Of a DNA stretch of 64,000 bases, positions 43,153-52,103 are shown one piece after another. Origin of the DNA: SW4 sp042466115. GTDB taxonomy: Bacteria; Pseudomonadota; Alphaproteobacteria; Rhodobacterales; Rhodobacteraceae. The translations under genes were made by a program, and so were the position numbers. Position 1 is the stretch's first letter. Each line of letters opens with the position of its first letter. A model generated the notes under the pieces. That model did not search any database. It saw only the letters and a list, made by a program, of their open reading frames with translations, and had not been told where the DNA came from. The stretch spans positions 930,001 to 994,000 of the forward strand of contig NZ_JAXHBQ010000001.1 in assembly GCF_042466115.1 (NCBI RefSeq). Reading direction: 5' to 3'.

Positions 43153-44334
43153 ATGCTCGCCCGTTTGACTGTCCATGGATTGATCGCTGCCGGATTTCTG
43201 GCGGCCGGCACTTTGTCGGCTGCGGCCCAGTCCTTTGAAACCCGCGCAGGTGCGGCCTATGTCATCGACCAGACAACCGGCACCGTCTTGCTGTCGAAAA
43301 ACGCCGACGAGCCGATCCCGCCTGCGTCCATGTCCAAGCTGATGACGATCTACATGGCCTTCGAGGCCATTGCAGCGGGTAATCTTTCTGTTTCGGAAGA
43401 ACTGCGCGTCTCGCAGCACTGCATGGACTATACCGGATCGACGATGTTTCTTGATACGACCGACCGTGTCAGTGTCGAGGATCTGTTGCGCGGAATCATC
43501 GTGCTGTCTGGAAACGATGCATCCTGCGTCATCGCCGAGGCCCTGTCGCCCAACGGGACCGAGGCCGGTTTCGCACAATCCATGACCGTGCGCGCCCAAG
43601 CCATGGGCATGATGCATTCGACATTTACCAATTCCAACGGCTGGCCCGCCGCGGGCCACCGCATGTCGGCCCATGATCTGGGCGTTTTGGCGAACCGGCT
43701 GATCCTGGATTATCCGACGTTCTATCCGCTTTTCGCCGAGCAGGAATTTGACTATGACGGCGAACACCCCGCCAATACCCGCAACCGCAACCCCCTGCTT
43801 GGCCTTGGGATTGGCGCGGATGGATTGAAAACCGGCCATACTTCGGAAGCTGGTTACGGCCTTGTCGGTTCGGCAAAACAGGGTGATCGCCGGATCGTGT
43901 TTGTCCTGTCGGGCCTTGATACCGCCCAAGCCCGCGCAGAAGAGGCGGAAAACATTGTCAACTGGGCCTTCCGCCAATTCACCCAGCGCGATGTGTCGCG
44001 CGCTGGCACCCGCATTGCCGAAGCCGAGGTCTGGATGGGCGAAGCCCCCCTAGTTGGGCTGACGCTGGCCGAAGACCTGTCGTTGCTCGTGCCCACGATC
44101 GCAGCGGCTGACCTGCGTGCCGAGGTGGTTTATACCGGTCCGATCACTGCTCCGATTGCCGCTGGCGATCAACTTGGCGAACTGGTTATCACGCTTGACG
44201 GCCTGCCAGAAACCCGCCTGCCACTTGTTGCGGAATCCGATGTGGCCAAGGGCGGCTTTTCCACGCGTTTGCGCACGGCCTTTCAGGTTGTTCTGGGCAA
44301 GCTGGGCGTTGGCGCCCCCGCGACCGAGGCCTAG
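43153..44334 (+). CDS. D-alanyl-D-alanine carboxypeptidase
   Basis: Serine-type penicillin-binding protein of the S11 family, 393 aa, removing the terminal D-Ala of peptidoglycan pentapeptides. Signal peptide (LTVHGLIAAGFLAAGTLSAAAQ); active-site motifs SMSK in PPASMSKLMTIYM, SGN in VLSGNDASC, and KTG in DGLKTGHTSEAGYG; C-terminal PBP5-like beta domain (TIAAADLRAEVVYTGPITAPIAAGDQLGELVI). The start at 43153 is preferred because the AAAGGA site sits 8 nt before it and overlaps the earlier ATG at 43144. Confidence 0.95.
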   Translation: MLARLTVHGLIAAGFLAAGTLSAAAQSFETRAGAAYVIDQTTGTVLLSKNADEPIPPASMSKLMTIYMAFEAIAAGNLSVSEELRVSQHCMDYTGSTMFLDTTDRVSVEDLLRGIIVLSGNDASCVIAEALSPNGTEAGFAQSMTVRAQAMGMMHSTFTNSNGWPAAGHRMSAHDLGVLANRLILDYPTFYPLFAEQEFDYDGEHPANTRNRNPLLGLGIGADGLKTGHTSEAGYGLVGSAKQGDRRIVFVLSGLDTAQARAEEAENIVNWAFRQFTQRDVSRAGTRIAEAEVWMGEAPLVGLTLAEDLSLLVPTIAAADLRAEVVYTGPITAPIAAGDQLGELVITLDGLPETRLPLVAESDVAKGGFSTRLRTAFQVVLGKLGVGAPATEA

Positions 44335-44339
44335 GCGCA

Positions 44340-44966
44340 GTGGCCACGCAGGGGTTGTTTGTCACATTTGAAGGCATCGACGGGTCGGGCAAGTCCACGC
44401 AAACCCGTCTGCTGGCCGACCGGCTGCGCGACCTTGGCGGCGATCCTGTCGTGACCCGCGAACCGGGTGGCAGTGCCGGCGCCGAGGAAATCCGCCAGCT
44501 TGTCCTGACCGGCGATCCTGACCGCTGGTCAGCCGAAACCGAACTGCTATTGTTCAATGCCGCGCGGCGCGACCATCTGGAAAAAACGATCCTGCCCGCG
44601 CTTGATGCGGGGCGCACCGTGATCTGCGACCGCTTTGCCGACAGCACCCGCGTCTATCAGGGTGCCACGCGGGGCGACCTGCGCGCCACTGTCGATCAAT
44701 TGCACGCATTGATGATCGGGCGCGACCCGGACCTGACGTTCATCATCGACATGGACCCGGCCCAAGCCCTGCACCGTGGCCTTGCCCGCAAATCCGGCGA
44801 GGACCGTTTCGAGGATTTCGGCCTTGGCTTTCAGGAAACCCTGCGCCACGGGTTCCTGTCGCTGGCCCATAGTTTTCCCGAACGTTGTGTGGTGGTTGAT
44901 GGCGGGCGCGACCCGGCGCAAATCGCCAGCGAAATCGCCGCCCATGTGGCGATGCGCACACCATGA
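44340..44966 (+). CDS. tmk: thymidylate kinase
   Basis: dTMP kinase, 208 aa, GTG start. P-loop FEGIDGSGKSTQT, DRWSAETELLLFNAARRDHLEKTI, the DR(F/Y) motif in CDRFADSTRVYQGATRG and a lid region (ARKSGEDRFEDFGLGFQETLRHG) are typical. Start 5 bp after the carboxypeptidase stop, end overlapping holB by 4 bp (ATGA), so both are coupled in the operon. Confidence 0.97.
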   Translation: MATQGLFVTFEGIDGSGKSTQTRLLADRLRDLGGDPVVTREPGGSAGAEEIRQLVLTGDPDRWSAETELLLFNAARRDHLEKTILPALDAGRTVICDRFADSTRVYQGATRGDLRATVDQLHALMIGRDPDLTFIIDMDPAQALHRGLARKSGEDRFEDFGLGFQETLRHGFLSLAHSFPERCVVVDGGRDPAQIASEIAAHVAMRTP

Positions 44967-46114
44967 GCGGCGAACAAGACCCCCCGCGCCCAGACCAGAT
45001 CACAGGCGCACCGCACCCGCGCGAAACCCAGACGCTGTTCGGCCAATCGAGTGCCGAAGCAGATTTTCTACATGCCTACACCACAGGCCGGTTGCATTCG
45101 GGCTGGTTGATTACGGGGCCACAAGGTGTGGGCAAAGCCACGCTGGCGTGGAAGATCGCGACCTTCCTGCTGGCCGAACCGCCCGCTGATGCGGGCCTTT
45201 TTGACGAAACCCCACCGCCCCCCACATCGCTGGCTGTATCGCCGGAAAACGCGGACGCCCGCCTTGTGCAATCGGGCGCGCACCCACGGCTTTATGTGTT
45301 GCGCCGCGTGATGAACAAGACCGAAACCGCGCTGCAACAGGACATTACACTGGCGGCCCTGTGTGGCCATGACGATGGGCCCAACACGCTCAAGGCGTTC
45401 CTGCACATGCGCGCAACCGAAGGTGGGCGGCGAGTCATCATCATTGACTGCGCCGACGAGATGAACCGCACCGTCGCCAACTCGATCCTCAAGGAACTTG
45501 AAGAACCCCCCGCGAACACCACTTTCATCCTTGTTTCGCATCAGCCCTCGGGGCTGTTGCCGACGATCCGGTCGCGCTGTCGCGTGCTGCGCTGCGCACC
45601 CCTGGGGCACGACGATATGGCCGCGGCCCTGCATCAGGCCGGCATTGATGTGCCCAACGCCGAAAGTCTGGCGACGCTCTCGGGCGGGTCGGTCGGCGAA
45701 GCGGTGCGCCTGTTGCAGCACGATGGACTGGCGCTTTACGGGGATTTGGTAAAGCTGTTTGGCACCCTGCCCGATGCGGACCGCCAGATCGCCCTTTCAC
45801 TGGCCAATTCCTGTGCAGGCAAGGGGGCCGAGGTGCGCTTTGCAATGACCCTTGATCTGGTGGATCGGTTCCTGTCGCGCACGGCGCACGCCGGCATTTC
45901 CGGCCCGCCCGCGACCCAGGCCGCACCGCACGAAGCTCTGTTGCTTGCGAAACTCTCGCCCACGGATCGCGCGGCGCGGATGTGGGCGCAACTGGGGCAG
46001 GATCTTACTGCACGCTCGCGTCACGGGCGGGCGGTCAACCTTGACCCTGCGGCGTTGATCCTTGATATGATTTTCAAGATCGAAGCCACGGCAAGAAAGG
46101 CCGTCAAAGCCTGA
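44963..46114 (+). CDS. holB: DNA polymerase III subunit delta'
   Basis: Clamp-loader subunit, 383 aa. It has the AAA+ fold: LHSGWLITGPQGVGKATLAWKIATFLL (Walker A-like with Ala replacing Ser/Thr, as in many delta' proteins), RRVIIIDCADEMNRTVANSILKELEEPPANTTFILVSHQP (sensor and Walker B region), and LLPTIRSRCRVLRCAPL. Placed between tmk and tatD, as usual in alphaproteobacteria. Overlap with tmk 4 bp. Confidence 0.96.
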   Translation: MSGEQDPPRPDQITGAPHPRETQTLFGQSSAEADFLHAYTTGRLHSGWLITGPQGVGKATLAWKIATFLLAEPPADAGLFDETPPPPTSLAVSPENADARLVQSGAHPRLYVLRRVMNKTETALQQDITLAALCGHDDGPNTLKAFLHMRATEGGRRVIIIDCADEMNRTVANSILKELEEPPANTTFILVSHQPSGLLPTIRSRCRVLRCAPLGHDDMAAALHQAGIDVPNAESLATLSGGSVGEAVRLLQHDGLALYGDLVKLFGTLPDADRQIALSLANSCAGKGAEVRFAMTLDLVDRFLSRTAHAGISGPPATQAAPHEALLLAKLSPTDRAARMWAQLGQDLTARSRHGRAVNLDPAALILDMIFKIEATARKAVKA

Positions 46115-46122
46115 AGGCGCCT

Positions 46123-46917
46123 ATGACCACCCTTGTTGACAGCCACTGCCATATCGACTTTCCCGATTTCGACGGGGAACACGCGGCACTGATCGCGCGC
46201 GCGGCCGATGCTGGCGTCACGCGGATGGTCACGATTTGCACCCGTCTGCGCAATGAACCGACTGTGCGCGCACTGGCCGAAACCTACGATCCAGTCTTTT
46301 ACGCCGCGGGCACCCACCCGATGAGTGCGGCCGACGAACCGATGGCAACTGTCGATGAACTGGTGGCCATCGCACAGCACCCGAAGATGGTCGGGATTGG
46401 CGAAAGCGGCCTTGATTATCACTACACCGCCGAAAGTGCGGATGTGCAGAAACAATCGCTGCGCATCCATATCGCGGCGGCGCAGGAAACCGGCCTGCCG
46501 CTGATCATCCACAACCGCGCATCCGATGATGACATGGCCGAAATCCTGACCGAAGGGTTCAAGGCCAAGCCGTTCACTTGCGTCATGCATTGCTTTTCCA
46601 GCAGCGCCGAACTGGCGCGCGCCATGCTTGACCTAGGGTTCTATCTGTCCATGTCCGGCATCGCGACCTTCCCCAAAAGTCAGGACCTGCGCGACATCTT
46701 TGCCGCCGCCCCGCTGGACCGCGTACTGGTGGAAACCGACAGCCCCTATCTTGCGCCCAAGCCCCACCGTGGGCGGCGCAACGAACCGGCCTACACGGCC
46801 GACACCGCCCGCATCGGGGCCGAGGTGTTGGGCGTGGATTTCGACACTTTCGCCGCGCAGACCACCGCGAACTTCGACCGGCTGTTTACCAAGGCCGCAA
46901 ACTGGAAGGCGGCGTAA
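46123..46917 (+). CDS. TatD-family hydrolase
   Basis: A metal-dependent hydrolase of 264 aa, with the amidohydrolase-type motifs DSHCHIDFPDFDGE, GIGESGLDYHYT, PLIIHNRASDDD, HCFSSSAELARAMLD and LVETDSPYLAPKPHRGRRNEP. TatD proteins are 3'-5' exonucleases or deoxyribonucleases. It is 8 bp after holB and its stop overlaps the next start (TAATG). Confidence 0.95.
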   Translation: MTTLVDSHCHIDFPDFDGEHAALIARAADAGVTRMVTICTRLRNEPTVRALAETYDPVFYAAGTHPMSAADEPMATVDELVAIAQHPKMVGIGESGLDYHYTAESADVQKQSLRIHIAAAQETGLPLIIHNRASDDDMAEILTEGFKAKPFTCVMHCFSSSAELARAMLDLGFYLSMSGIATFPKSQDLRDIFAAAPLDRVLVETDSPYLAPKPHRGRRNEPAYTADTARIGAEVLGVDFDTFAAQTTANFDRLFTKAANWKAA

Positions 46918-47714
46918 TGGCCACGCTTGAATTTCGCATTCTGGGCTGTGGATCATCGGGCGGCGTGCCGCGTCTGGGCGGGCATTGGGGTGATTGTGAC
47001 CCGACCAACCCGCGCAATGCGCGCACGCGCTGTTCCGCGCTGGTCAGCCGCCACGACACAAACGGTACCACCCGCGTGCTGATCGACACCTCGCCCGATC
47101 TGCGCCAGCAACTGCTGGCCGCCGAAGTAGGCGAATTGGACGCGGTGATCTACACCCATTCCCACGCCGATCATGTGCACGGACTGGATGACTTGCGCAT
47201 GGTTGTTTTCAACATGCGCCAACGCCTGCAAGTCTGGGCGGACGGCGAAACCGGCAACCAGCTTCTGGCCCGCTTCGGCTATGCCTTTGTGCAGCCCAAG
47301 GGATCGTCATATCCGCCGATCTGCGAGCTGAACACAATCACCGGCCCCACCACCATTTCCGGCGCCGGTGGTGATATCACCCTGACGCCATTCGAAGTGG
47401 AACACGGCAACATTGACGCGCTGGGGTTCCGGATCAACGATCTGGCCTACCTTCCCGATGTGTCCGACATTCCCGATGATGTCTGGCCGATGCTGGACAA
47501 ACTTGACACCTGGATCGTCGATGCCCTGCGCCGCGATCCGCACCCGACCCATGCGCATCTTGCGCGCACGCTGGACTGGATCGCACGGGTCAAGCCGCGC
47601 CATGCGGTGCTGACCAATATGCACATTGATCTGGATCACGACACGATCGCGGCCGAAACGCCCGAAAACATAACCCCCGCCTATGACGGCATGACCCTGC
47701 GGTTCGACGTCTAG
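46917..47714 (+). CDS. MBL-fold hydrolase, PhnP-like
   Basis: A 265-aa metallo-beta-lactamase-fold phosphodiesterase with no signal peptide. N-terminal FRILGCGSSGGVPRLGGHWGDCDPTNPRNARTRCSALV is that of the PhnP/RNase Z-like group; metal motif THSHADHVHGLDDLR; further ligand residues near DAGGDITLTPFEVEHGNIDALGF and NMHIDLDHD. It acts in the cytoplasm, possibly on cyclic phosphates. Overlaps tatD by one base and abuts the AEC gene. Confidence 0.9.
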   Translation: MATLEFRILGCGSSGGVPRLGGHWGDCDPTNPRNARTRCSALVSRHDTNGTTRVLIDTSPDLRQQLLAAEVGELDAVIYTHSHADHVHGLDDLRMVVFNMRQRLQVWADGETGNQLLARFGYAFVQPKGSSYPPICELNTITGPTTISGAGGDITLTPFEVEHGNIDALGFRINDLAYLPDVSDIPDDVWPMLDKLDTWIVDALRRDPHPTHAHLARTLDWIARVKPRHAVLTNMHIDLDHDTIAAETPENITPAYDGMTLRFDV

Positions 47715-48644
47715 ATGGGTGATCTGACCAGCGTCATCCTGCCAGTCTTTATCGTTATCGGGTTCGGCTATCTGGCGGTCTGGCGCGGGTTGTTCAGCGA
47801 TGCGGGCGTCGATGGCCTCATGGTGTTTACCCAGAAATTCGCGATACCCGCCCTGCTGTTCCGTGCTATTTCCACACTAGATCTGGGGCCGAACTTTGAT
47901 CTGTCTTTGCTGGCCAGCTTTTACACCGGCGCGCTGGCGGGATTCATCGTCGGGCTGATCGGGGCGCGGCTGCTGTTCAACCGCAGTTGGGAGGACAGCG
48001 TGGCCATCGGCTTTTGCTGTCTGTTTTCCAATTCGCTGTTGCTGGGTCTGCCGATCACTGAGCGTGCCTATGGGCCGGACGGGCTGACCGCGAATTACGC
48101 GATTATCGCGCTGCATTCGCCGTTTTGCTATGGCGTGGGTATCACCGTGATGGAGATCGTGCGTGCGCGCGGCAAACCGATGCGCACCCTGCCCCGCACC
48201 GTGGCGCGGGCGATGTTTTCAAATGCGCTGATCATCGGCATCGCCCTTGGGTTCGCGGTAAACCTTGGCAATATCCCGCTGCCTGGAGTGCTGACCGAAG
48301 CGCTTGATCTGATGGTGCGCGCGGCCCTGCCTGCGGCCTTGTTCGGGCTTGGCGGTGTGCTGTATCGCTACCGCCCCGAAGGTGATTTGCGCGCGATCCT
48401 GTTTGTCTGCGCCGTGTCACTGTTGCTGCATCCGGCGATTGTCTGGAGCATGGGCGGCATGACCGGACTGGCGCGCGATGCATTGCGCAGCGCCGTGGTC
48501 ACGGCCGCCATGGCACCGGGCATCAACGCCTATGTGTTCGCGAACATGTATGGCGCGGCGCGGCGCGTGGCGGCCAGCGCCGTGCTGATTGGCACGGGGC
48601 TGACCATTTTCACGGCGCTGTTCTGGCTGACCGTCCTGCCCTAG
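47715..48644 (+). CDS. AEC-family transporter
   Basis: A 309-aa polytopic membrane protein of the auxin-efflux carrier (AEC) family with ten predicted helices (VILPVFIVIGFGYLAVWRGLF ... FTQKFAIPALLFRAIS ... RAALPAALFGLGGVLYRYR ... VVTAAMAPGINAYVFANMYGAARRVAASAVLIGTGLTIFTALFW). It begins at the base after the PhnP-like stop and is the last gene of that run. It converges on potC with a 4-bp overlap. Bacterial AEC proteins export malate or similar organic acids; the substrate here is unknown. Confidence 0.88.
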   Translation: MGDLTSVILPVFIVIGFGYLAVWRGLFSDAGVDGLMVFTQKFAIPALLFRAISTLDLGPNFDLSLLASFYTGALAGFIVGLIGARLLFNRSWEDSVAIGFCCLFSNSLLLGLPITERAYGPDGLTANYAIIALHSPFCYGVGITVMEIVRARGKPMRTLPRTVARAMFSNALIIGIALGFAVNLGNIPLPGVLTEALDLMVRAALPAALFGLGGVLYRYRPEGDLRAILFVCAVSLLLHPAIVWSMGGMTGLARDALRSAVVTAAMAPGINAYVFANMYGAARRVAASAVLIGTGLTIFTALFWLTVLP

Positions 48645-49507
48645 CTGGGCGACATCCCCCGCAGACGTTCGGACCGGCGGCGCAGCAATTCCACAGTCGT
48701 CAGCAAGCAGATCGAGATCACAACAAGGATCGTCGCCACGGCCAGAATGGTCGGGCTGATCTGTTCGCGCAGGCCAAGGAACATCTGCCACGGCAGGGTT
48801 TTCTGACCGGCCGAACCGACCAGCAGCACCACGATCACTTCATCAAACGAGGTGATGAACGCAAACAACCCACCCGAAATCACGCCGGGCAGGATCAGCG
48901 GCATCTGCACGCGGAAGAACGTGGTCACTGGGTCCGCACCCATATTGGCCGCCGCACGTGTGAGCGATGTATCAAACGACGAAAGCGTCGCCGTCACCGT
49001 GATAATCACGAAGGGAATACCAAGGGCGGCGTGCGCCAGCACCACGCCCATGAACGTGCCTTGCAGGCCGATATTGGCGTAGAAAAAGAACATGCCCGCC
49101 GAGGTGATGATCAACGGCACAATCATCGGTGAAATCAGCAGCGCGGTGATCTGTCGTTTGAAGGGCACGTGCGGCTGGGTCAGCCCGATTGCGGCCAAGG
49201 TGCCGAACGAAACGGCGATCAGAGTAGCCAGCGGTGCGATCCTGAATGAATTGCCAAGGGCTTGAAGCCACGAATAATCACCGTTCGCCCCAAGAAAATC
49301 ACGGTAGTGTTTCAGCGAATACCCTGCCGGATCAAACCGCAGCATTTCCGGCGTGAAGGTGAAAAAGTCCTGTGCGTTGAACGACAGCGGAATGATCACC
49401 AGCACCGGAAAGATCAGGTAGAAAAAGATCAGCCCGCAGATCACGCGGAATGCGTAGAACCAGATGCGTTGCCCAAGTGTGGCATAGGGTTGGAGTGTGG
49501 TTGCCAT
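48641..49507 (-). CDS. polyamine-type ABC transporter permease (PotC-like)
   Basis: Second permease of the importer, 288 aa, six predicted helices (VICGLIFFYLIFPVLVIIPLSF near the start, IALLISPMIVPLIITSAGMFFFY, VILVVISICLL near the end). The EAA-like loop ALTRAAANMGADPVTTFFRVQMPLILPGVISGG is present for contact with the ATPase. It starts 3 bp after the potB stop, last in the operon. Confidence 0.9.
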   Translation of the reverse strand: MATTLQPYATLGQRIWFYAFRVICGLIFFYLIFPVLVIIPLSFNAQDFFTFTPEMLRFDPAGYSLKHYRDFLGANGDYSWLQALGNSFRIAPLATLIAVSFGTLAAIGLTQPHVPFKRQITALLISPMIVPLIITSAGMFFFYANIGLQGTFMGVVLAHAALGIPFVIITVTATLSSFDTSLTRAAANMGADPVTTFFRVQMPLILPGVISGGLFAFITSFDEVIVVLLVGSAGQKTLPWQMFLGLREQISPTILAVATILVVISICLLTTVELLRRRSERLRGMSPS

Positions 49508-49510
49508 GAT

Positions 49511-50791
49511 CTATCCCAACTTCACGTTATCGACACCGACAAGTTTGTCGTAGATGTAATACAGGATCAGCACGACCAGCAGCATCAGCGTGCCAAGTGC
49601 GGCGGCCAGCCCCCAGTTCCCCGAACTTGAGAACTGATAGTAGATCCGGTTCGAGATGAATGTGCCGTCGGCCCCACCCACCAGTTCAGGCGTGATGAAA
49701 TAGCCAACCGCAAGAATGAACACGAGCAGCGCCCCCGCCCCGATCCCCGGCGTGGTCTGCGGGAAATAGACGCGGATGAATGCGGTGGTATTTGTCGCGC
49801 CCAGCGATTTGGCCGCGCGCAGGTAGGACGGCGGGATCGTCTTCATCACCGAATAAAGCGGCAGGATCATGAAAGGCAGCAAGATATGCGTCATCGCGAT
49901 GATCACACCCAACTGGTTGTTGATCAGTGATAATCGTTCGGCAAAGCCCAGCGCGATCCAGAAATCATTGATCACCCCTTGTTGTTGCAGCAGGATTTTC
50001 CACGCCGAGGTGCGCACCAGCAATGATGTCCAGAACGGCAATAACACAAGGATCAGCAACAGGTTGGACGTGCGCGCCGGCAGGTCTGCCAACAGCCACG
50101 CCACCGGATAGCCCAGCGCCAGCGTGCATACCGTAATCACAAAGCTAAGCCAAAGCGTGCGCACCATCAGCTTTTGATAAACCCGCTGATCGGGGTCCTT
50201 CATCGTGATGCCTTCGGAGGTGCGTTGCGCATCCACCGCCGCAAGGAAATATCCGCCGGTGTAATACCCTGAATTGGCCTGAATCGTGGCCCAGTATTCG
50301 ATGTTGCCCCAATCGTCGTCGATATCCAGAAACGCCTCGCGGAAGGGGCCATCGGTTTCGATATCCCAACGTGACACGGGGCGGCCCGACTTGCGGAACA
50401 GCGACGACATGCCGGGGGTTTCATAGTTGAAACGGCGGCCCAACTGCGTGTGATTGCGATCCTCGAATGCGGTGGCAAGGTCGATGGCCATCGCACGATA
50501 GACCGCTTCGGGCGGCATTTCCCCGCTCGCGGGGTCCCAGTCTTCAAGGGTTTGCACCACATTGGGGATGATATCGGGAATATAGGACGTACCGGCCTTG
50601 TTCTGGACCGAGCGCAACAGCATTTCGCCAATCGGAAGCACGAAACTGATCAGGATGAACAACAGCAAAGGGGCGATCAGCAGCAGCGCGCGGGTTTTTT
50701 GCGCCCGCAGCGCCCTGCGCAGGCTTTGCTTGAGCGGCGTGCCGTCTGCGGCAAGCACGAGTCCGTTTGCATCGGTGTGGGTCTCGGCCAT
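49511..50791 (-). CDS. polyamine-type ABC transporter permease (PotB-like)
   Basis: First permease, 426 aa. It has the N-terminal helix (ALLLIAPLLLFILISFVLPIGEMLL), a large periplasmic domain of about 130 residues after it (DWDPASGEMPPEAVYRAMAIDLATAFED...), the remaining helices, and the EAA loop YLRAAKSLGATNTTAFIRVYFPQTTPGI. The start at 50791 (MAETHTDANG) is preferred for CAGGGGACC upstream; 28 in-frame codons further upstream are not conserved-looking and include a palindrome. The large extra-membrane insert is seen in a subgroup of spermidine/putrescine-type permeases. Confidence 0.9.
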   Translation of the reverse strand: MAETHTDANGLVLAADGTPLKQSLRRALRAQKTRALLLIAPLLLFILISFVLPIGEMLLRSVQNKAGTSYIPDIIPNVVQTLEDWDPASGEMPPEAVYRAMAIDLATAFEDRNHTQLGRRFNYETPGMSSLFRKSGRPVSRWDIETDGPFREAFLDIDDDWGNIEYWATIQANSGYYTGGYFLAAVDAQRTSEGITMKDPDQRVYQKLMVRTLWLSFVITVCTLALGYPVAWLLADLPARTSNLLLILVLLPFWTSLLVRTSAWKILLQQQGVINDFWIALGFAERLSLINNQLGVIIAMTHILLPFMILPLYSVMKTIPPSYLRAAKSLGATNTTAFIRVYFPQTTPGIGAGALLVFILAVGYFITPELVGGADGTFISNRIYYQFSSSGNWGLAAALGTLMLLVVLILYYIYDKLVGVDNVKLG

Positions 50792-50846
50792 CTGGGTCCC
50801 CTGTCGGTCTTGGCGCGCCGTGTTTGGCGTCATTGTCTTGTCTTGG

Positions 50847-50864
50847 AAAAACGGCGCGCCGTTT
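50847..50864 (-). terminator. palindrome plus T-tract between potD and potB
   Basis: AAACGGCGCGCCGTTT is a perfect 16-bp palindrome (50849-50864). Read on the minus strand it is followed by two more T (TTTTT in all), giving a partial rho-independent terminator downstream of the potD hairpin. Likely lowers permease relative to binding-protein expression. Confidence 0.45.
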
Positions 50865-50879
50865 ATCAAAAACAAGGAT

Positions 50880-50905
50880 GGCGAGGGGCCGCAAAGCCCC
50901 CCGCC
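50880..50905 (-). other. GC-rich hairpin after the binding-protein gene
   Basis: GGCGAGGGGC / GCCCCCCGCC stem (one G-U pair on the minus strand) with a 6-nt loop, 9 bp after the potD stop. Typical transcript-stabilising position for a periplasmic binding-protein gene. Confidence 0.5.
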
Positions 50906-50914
50906 GAAATCAGA

Positions 50915-52018
50915 TTACTGCAGCAACCATGCCTGGAACTGTGCGTCCAGATCATCGCGGTAGCTGGCCCACCATTTGTAGTTGAACAGGAAGGTGTTCA
51001 CAGCGTTGGCTGGATCGGTTGGCATGTGTGGTGCCATAGCGATACCCAGCTCGGCGTGGTCACCAACCAGTGGGGCAGACGACTGACGTGCAGGACCGTA
51101 AGAGATATACTTGGCCTGATCAGCAAGACGCTGGGTGTCGGTGGCAAAGTAGATGAAGTCCAGCGCGCGGGCTTCACGTTCGGGCGAAAGGCCAGCAGGG
51201 ATGATCCAACCGTCAAGGTCGAACATCTGCCAATCCCACAGCATGCCGATCGGCTGGCCCTGCTCTGCAATCGCGGCGAACAGACGACCGTTGTAGGTCG
51301 AGCCCATCACGACTTCGCCATCCGCCAGAAGCTGCGGTGTTTCCGCACCGGCAGACCACCAGACCGTGCTGTCCTTGATGGTGTCGAGCTTGGCAAATGC
51401 GCGCGCCACACCTTCTTCGGTTTCAAGCACGTCATAAACGTCGGCGATGTCCACGCCGTCACAGATCAGCGCCCATTCAAGGTTGCCGATCGGGCGCTTT
51501 TCAAGGGCGCGCTGGCCGGGGAACGCTTCGGTGTCGAAGATGTCACAGACGCTTGTGGGCTGGTCGATCAGGTCGGTGCGATAGCCGAATGTCGTCGAAT
51601 AGACAATCTGCGGAATAAAGCAGTCGCTGACGATCAGGTCGCCAAAGTCCTCGGACGCGGGCGTGCCATCGGGCGCAGGTGCCAGCTGTTCGTCGGCGTT
51701 GATTTCCAGTGCCAGACCTTCATCGCACAGGCGCATGGCGTCTGCGGCGACAACATCAACCACATCCCATGTCACGTTGCCCGCTTCGGACATCGCGCGC
51801 AGCTTGGTCACAGCCTCGGCCGAGCTTTCGTCGGTGATGATCGTCACGCCTTCGTTCATTTCAGTGTAGGGCGTGAAATAGGCGTTCGTCTGGCTGGACT
51901 GATAGGCGCCACCCCAGCTGACGATGGTCATTTCGCTGGCCATGTGGCCTTCGGCAGCGGCCATCGAGCCTGCAACGGTCAGCGCCGTTGTTGCCATAAG
52001 TGCTTTGGTGAATTTCAT
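50915..52018 (-). CDS. polyamine-type ABC transporter substrate-binding protein (PotD-like)
   Basis: Periplasmic binding protein, 367 aa, start MKFTKALMATTALTVAGSMAAAEG with GGGAGAAT upstream. It has the fold markers MTIVSWGGAYQSSQTNAYFTPYTEMNEGV near the N-terminus, STTFGYRTD, WDWQMFDLDGWIIPAG and DFIYFATDTQRLADQAKYISYGPAR. It belongs to the extracellular solute-binding family 1 members paired with PotABC. The substrate may be putrescine, spermidine or another cation. It follows the ATPase gene by 85 bp and is followed by two hairpins. Confidence 0.9.
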   Translation of the reverse strand: MKFTKALMATTALTVAGSMAAAEGHMASEMTIVSWGGAYQSSQTNAYFTPYTEMNEGVTIITDESSAEAVTKLRAMSEAGNVTWDVVDVVAADAMRLCDEGLALEINADEQLAPAPDGTPASEDFGDLIVSDCFIPQIVYSTTFGYRTDLIDQPTSVCDIFDTEAFPGQRALEKRPIGNLEWALICDGVDIADVYDVLETEEGVARAFAKLDTIKDSTVWWSAGAETPQLLADGEVVMGSTYNGRLFAAIAEQGQPIGMLWDWQMFDLDGWIIPAGLSPEREARALDFIYFATDTQRLADQAKYISYGPARQSSAPLVGDHAELGIAMAPHMPTDPANAVNTFLFNYKWWASYRDDLDAQFQAWLLQ

Positions 52019-52103
52019 TCGTATTCTCCCGTTAGTTAACCCGGTTAAGAACTGTCGGGGGTGCCTCCGGGCGGCGGCATCCCCGTATGTTCGCGCACTG
52101 ACC

